17,783 bases of DNA from NCBI GenBank assembly GCA_030158535.1, contig JAOASV010000050.1, positions 1 through 17,783 of the forward strand, in the 5' to 3' direction. The notes under the pieces were generated by a model. It ran no database searches. It had not been told where the DNA came from and worked only from the letters and a program-made list of their open reading frames with translations. The stretch's first letter is position 1. Every line of letters starts with the position of its first letter. This DNA comes from Sediminibacterium sp. Lineage in GTDB: Bacteria; Bacteroidota; Bacteroidia; Chitinophagales; Chitinophagaceae. Shown here in pieces: positions 15,440-17,783 of this stretch. Made by a program: the position numbers and the translations under genes.

Positions 15440-15946
15440 TTAATGAAGATCAGGATTTATGAGTAAAGGATATAATTTGCTCTGTTCAAGGTGTACGTAA
15501 CGCTGTACCATGGTCTCTAAATGAAAAAGTTCATTTACAATATTTATCCAAGGTGCTTCCCATTTGTATGACGTAACGTAATTATTAAGAATTTGACGCT
15601 CTTTTTGTAATAGCTGCAATATGCGTGTATGTGTCTGTAGCACCAGATCTAGAACCGAAGAAGCTAATAAAGAACCCACATGTTGCGCAGCTTTAGTTTT
15701 TACACTCGGAAAAATAATACCTGACTCTTTTAAAAATAAATGGGATAATTCATCTTCTAATTTTTGGTGCAATAGCTGTAATAATTCTGTATTTTCAGGA
15801 GAAAGATCTTTAATAACAAAATTGGATTGTAAAAAAGCAGAAACAGATTTGCAAGCGGCCATGATAGGTGTATGATATGATGACACAATGTCATCACATA
15901 TAGTCTCTATATTATTTATTGTAATGGCGCCTTTTTGCGTAAGCAT
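15440..15946 (-). CDS. Hemerythrin/RIC-like protein in the oxidase cluster
   Basis: A 168-residue helical protein resembling the hemerythrin-like domain of RIC/ScdA/YtfE (repair of iron centres), without the N-terminal ScdA domain. Segments of interest are DDIVSSYHTPIMAACKS (His25), LLHQKLEDELSHLFLKESGI followed by IFP (His60, His69, Glu74), LQTHTRILQLLQKE (His106, Glu116) and LFHLETMVQRYVHLEQSKLY (His142, His152, Glu154). The HxxxE and E..x..(L/I)(F/Y)P pattern fits a di-iron four-helix bundle, but I cannot assign every ligand, and one expected histidine in the last helix may be Tyr150. The frame is open to a TTG at 16012 and has an ATG at 15985, yet the inferred promoter (transcription start near 15957) makes ATG 15946 the better start. 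It is cotranscribed with ccoI (2-bp gap). A role in NO/O2 damage repair or iron sensing is inference. Confidence 0.65.
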   Translation of the reverse strand: MLTQKGAITINNIETICDDIVSSYHTPIMAACKSVSAFLQSNFVIKDLSPENTELLQLLHQKLEDELSHLFLKESGIIFPSVKTKAAQHVGSLLASSVLDLVLQTHTRILQLLQKERQILNNYVTSYKWEAPWINIVNELFHLETMVQRYVHLEQSKLYPLLINPDLH

Positions 15947-15961
15947 ACTGCTTAATTTGGT

Positions 15962-15969
15962 GCAAGATA
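15962..15969 (-). promoter_or_regulatory. -7 element of the hemerythrin-like/ccoI operon
   Basis: TATCTTGC on the minus strand (15969 to 15962) is a partial match to TAnnTTTG (TA present, last four bases imperfect). It sits exactly 29.5 bp from the centre of the palindrome at 15991-16009, the same distance as at ccoS. A weak -7 element is expected for an activator-dependent promoter. Inferred transcription start is near 15957. Confidence 0.55.
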
Positions 15970-15990
15970 TTTTGAGCGCCCACATTGAAA

Positions 15991-16009
15991 AATGACAAAG
16001 GTCATGTTT
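15991..16009 (-). promoter_or_regulatory. Putative FNR-like operator upstream of the hemerythrin-like/ccoI operon
   Basis: On the minus strand AAACATGACCTTTGTCATT contains ATGAC-N4-GTCAT (15992-16005). It is 18/19 identical to the site upstream of ccoS and lies 14 bp downstream of the stop of the FNR-like gene, in the only gap before the next gene. The repeated sequence and fixed promoter distance argue for a real activator site centred near -41.5. Confidence 0.72.
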
Positions 16010-16023
16010 CAAAAAAAACCTTG

Positions 16024-16728
16024 TTAATCTTGTAAGTTGGCAGTGGCTAAGAGCTGCTTTGGCTTTAGAATTTGTATTTTTTTGCCGTCCAATTCAATCA
16101 TACCATCTTTCTTGAATTCTGAAAGCAAACGAATGGTAGATTCTGTAGCAGTGCCAACCAGGTTGGCAATTTCTTCTCTTGAAAGTTTTACAGCAAGTGT
16201 TATACCATCTGCTTCAAAACCATATGTTTCTTTGATAAAAAGTAATGTTTCTGCAAGTCTCTCGCGAATTGGTTTTTGTGCTAAATGCGTAAGTTTGATT
16301 TCTGAACGGTGTAATTCGTCACTTAATACTTTCATCATTTCAAAAGCCATGCCTGCGTCGTGTTGCAACACATTGATAAATACATCTTTGGGAATAAAAC
16401 ACACCTGTGTATCTTCTAGTGCAACTGCAGAAGCACTGTAACGGTCTCCACTTAATAAAGCGCGGTAGCCTAATACATCGCCTGCTTTTAACAATCGTAT
16501 AATTTGTTCTTTTCCATCATCGCCTTGGTGTGATAATTTTACCTTACCGTCGTTGATGCAAAAAACACCAAATGGATGAGCCCCTTCATGAAAAAGTAAT
16601 TGCCCTTTTTTATAGATATTACAAACCTTTTTGTCATTGATCACTTCAACATGCTCTTCCCTTGCCTTGCAAAACACAGAGTTAAATCTTTGTGCACATT
16701 GCTGACATGTTGAAGGGCTAGGATGCAT
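16024..16728 (-). CDS. Crp/Fnr-family regulator, FNR-like
   Basis: A 234-residue transcription factor with an N-terminal cyclic-nucleotide-type beta-roll (about 35-125), a dimerisation helix (127-150) and a C-terminal winged helix. Cysteines C8-x2-C11-x8-C20 precede the beta-roll, and Cys110 in TQVCFIPKD aligns with Cys122 of E. coli FNR (MVCEIP), so an oxygen-sensitive iron-sulfur cluster is plausible, though the spacing C11-C20 is longer than in E. coli. The recognition helix GTATESTIRLLSEF (192-205) keeps the DNA-contacting Glu and Arg (E196, R200) of the FNR/CRP ExxxR pattern but has Ile where FNR has Ser212. It lies directly upstream of two oxidase operons whose promoters share a Crp/Fnr-type palindrome. 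Oxygen sensing is inferred; a cluster-free Crp/Fnr protein responding to another signal remains possible. Confidence 0.88.
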   Translation of the reverse strand: MHPSPSTCQQCAQRFNSVFCKAREEHVEVINDKKVCNIYKKGQLLFHEGAHPFGVFCINDGKVKLSHQGDDGKEQIIRLLKAGDVLGYRALLSGDRYSASAVALEDTQVCFIPKDVFINVLQHDAGMAFEMMKVLSDELHRSEIKLTHLAQKPIRERLAETLLFIKETYGFEADGITLAVKLSREEIANLVGTATESTIRLLSEFKKDGMIELDGKKIQILKPKQLLATANLQD

Positions 16729-16753
16729 AGTAAATTGCTTGAAAAATGTTTGA

Positions 16754-16784
16754 CAAAGATAAAAAATACCCCGAAATCATTCAA
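16754..16784 (-). promoter_or_regulatory. Promoter of the FNR-like regulator gene
   Basis: On the minus strand TTG, 20 bases, then TATCTTTG (16761 to 16754), an exact TAnnTTTG match, about 25 nt before the ATG at 16728. No ATGAC-N4-GTCAT palindrome is seen here, so the gene does not appear to be autoregulated by the motif shared by the two oxidase promoters. Confidence 0.6.
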
Positions 16785-16863
16785 CAAAAAATAATTGCAG
16801 AATCCTTTTAAGTTAGTTATTTAGACCTGCATTTCAAATGTATTGGTGCCTTAACTTTACACC

Positions 16864-17783
16864 GTGCCGCAATTTAACCTCAACGACTCCATTAACTTTT
16901 TATCCAAACTAACCCCTAGGCGGTTATGGAATGGCGCAAAAGTCTATTTCAGCTACCAGTTAAGCCGTTTAACGGGTAAGCCCATTGTTTGGGGGGTGCC
17001 TATTTCTATTTCCTTTGAACCCACCACATCTTGCAACCTCCGTTGCCCGGAGTGCCCAAGTGGCTTAAGGGCTTTTACAAGGCCTACCGGCATGCTTGAG
17101 TCTAACTTTTTTAATGAAACCATCGATTCGATCTATAAAGACTTAATATACCTGATCTTTTATTTTCAGGGAGAGCCTTATTTGAACCCCGCCTTTTTAG
17201 ACATGGTGGCTTACGCGCGCAAAAAAGGGCTCTATACCGCTACTTCTACCAACGCCCATTATTTAACGGAGGCAAATGCTAAAAAAACCGTGGAATCCGG
17301 ACTGGATAGGCTCATTATTTCCATTGATGGTACTACACAAGAAGTATATGAGCAGTACAGGGTTGGAGGAAAACTGGATAAAGTAATAGAAGGGGCCCGA
17401 AACATTGTAAAATGGAAAAAAGAACTAAAAAGTAAAACGCCTTTTATCTTTTTTCAATTTTTGGTGGTTAAACCCAACGAGCATCAAATAGAAGCCATTA
17501 AAGAATTAGGTGCAGAAATTGGTGTGGATGCCGTGCGGTTTAAAACGGCACAGGTCTATGATTACGCAAACGACCCGCACGGGCTTATTCCAACAAAGCA
17601 AAAATATAGCCGGTACAAAAAAGATAGTGCTGGTGAAATGCAGGTAAAAAATGGACTGGGTAACCACTGCTGGAAATTATGGCATGCCAATGTAATTACC
17701 TGGGATGGCATTGTGGTGCCTTGCTGCTTTGACAAAGACGCCACACATCAATTGGGCAATTTAAAAGACATGCCATTTAAAGA
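16864..17783 (+). CDS. Radical SAM/SPASM-domain protein, 5' part
   Basis: The frame runs from a GTG at 16864 (preceded by an in-frame TAA at 16852) off the right edge; about 306 residues are visible. Radical SAM cluster cysteines are C57-x3-C61-x2-C64 (TTSCNLRCPECPSG), followed by the SAM-binding FQGEPYLNP (101-109) and the LIISIDG strand (150-156). A SPASM-type auxiliary-cluster region appears near the end: Cys269 (NHCWKLWH), then VITWDGIVVPCCFDKD with Cys287-Cys288. Such proteins modify peptides or act in cofactor maturation; the substrate cannot be told here, and no small precursor peptide gene is visible in the window. The first in-frame ATG lies inside the catalytic domain, so GTG is the likely start. 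TAACTTTA (16852-16859), one mismatch from TAnnTTTG, lies 4 bp upstream, hinting at a leaderless transcript. Confidence 0.9.
   Translation, partial: MPQFNLNDSINFLSKLTPRRLWNGAKVYFSYQLSRLTGKPIVWGVPISISFEPTTSCNLRCPECPSGLRAFTRPTGMLESNFFNETIDSIYKDLIYLIFYFQGEPYLNPAFLDMVAYARKKGLYTATSTNAHYLTEANAKKTVESGLDRLIISIDGTTQEVYEQYRVGGKLDKVIEGARNIVKWKKELKSKTPFIFFQFLVVKPNEHQIEAIKELGAEIGVDAVRFKTAQVYDYANDPHGLIPTKQKYSRYKKDSAGEMQVKNGLGNHCWKLWHANVITWDGIVVPCCFDKDATHQLGNLKDMPFK

Noticed and set aside
16037..16441. Plus-strand frame of 134 codons opposite the FNR-like gene
   Set aside because: It is antisense to well-conserved Crp/Fnr sequence, with no start signal or recognisable domain.
16741..16770. TTTGACAAAGATAAA as a third FNR-like operator
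   Set aside because: It has only one TGAC half-site; the rest is accounted for by the TATCTTTG -7 element on the minus strand.
17562..17744. Minus-strand frame near the right edge
   Set aside because: It is a shadow of the radical SAM gene, whose SPASM cysteines are intact on the plus strand.
1..17783. CRISPR array, insertion sequence, phage or defence genes
   Set aside because: No spaced direct repeats, transposase or integrase motifs, terminal inverted repeats or defence-like domains were found; the genes are core metabolism, respiration and regulation.

Overview
The window looks like chromosome from a Bacteroidota bacterium, most likely near the Chitinophagaceae. The evidence is moderate-to-low G+C, AT-rich short intergenic gaps, almost no Shine-Dalgarno sequences, several TAnnTTTG-type -7 promoter elements, a fused CcoN-CcoO cytochrome oxidase subunit, a one-haem CcoP, and a futalosine-pathway (menaquinone) gene. 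The genus is inferred from style only.

Layout. 1-713: 3' part of mqnC (menaquinone synthesis). 793-3117: a three-gene ECF sigma cassette (sigma factor, one-TM putative anti-sigma, outer-membrane beta-barrel), with a possible ECF-type promoter just upstream. 3128-5366 (minus): serS followed by an alpha/beta hydrolase. 5440-6626 (plus): a small protein of unknown function, gcvH, and a VanZ-like membrane protein. 6802-16728 (minus): a continuous microaerobic-respiration block. In transcription order it runs FNR-like regulator, hemerythrin/RIC-like protein, ccoI (copper ATPase), ccoS, ccoNO fusion, ccoQ-like, ccoP, ccoG, ccoH (fixH), and a DsbD_2/UreH-like membrane protein. It closes with a hairpin plus T-tract at 6622-6655. 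16864-17783 (plus): 5' part of a radical SAM/SPASM protein, started by GTG and cut by the window edge.

How it works together. The central block holds the structural subunits of a cbb3 oxidase, its usual assembly factors (copper ATPase CcoI, CcoS, CcoG, CcoH, a TauE/SafE-like membrane protein) and an adjacent Crp/Fnr regulator with an FNR-like cysteine pattern. The most informative new observation is regulatory. Two nearly identical 19-bp sites (18/19 bases, core ATGAC-N4-GTCAT) lie upstream of the hemerythrin-ccoI pair and upstream of ccoS-ccoNO-Q-P-G-H. In both cases the site centre is exactly 29.5 bp from the first base of a TAnnTTTG-like element, which puts it near -41.5. This suggests that the neighbouring FNR-like protein activates both halves of the oxidase locus. 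It also fixes the probable start of the hemerythrin-like gene at 15946.

Small genes found by direct reading are ccoQ-like (10482-10643) and ccoS (12824-12973). No tRNA, rRNA, CRISPR array, insertion sequence or phage gene is visible. Apart from the oxidase regulation and the ECF cassette, the window reads as ordinary core chromosome.
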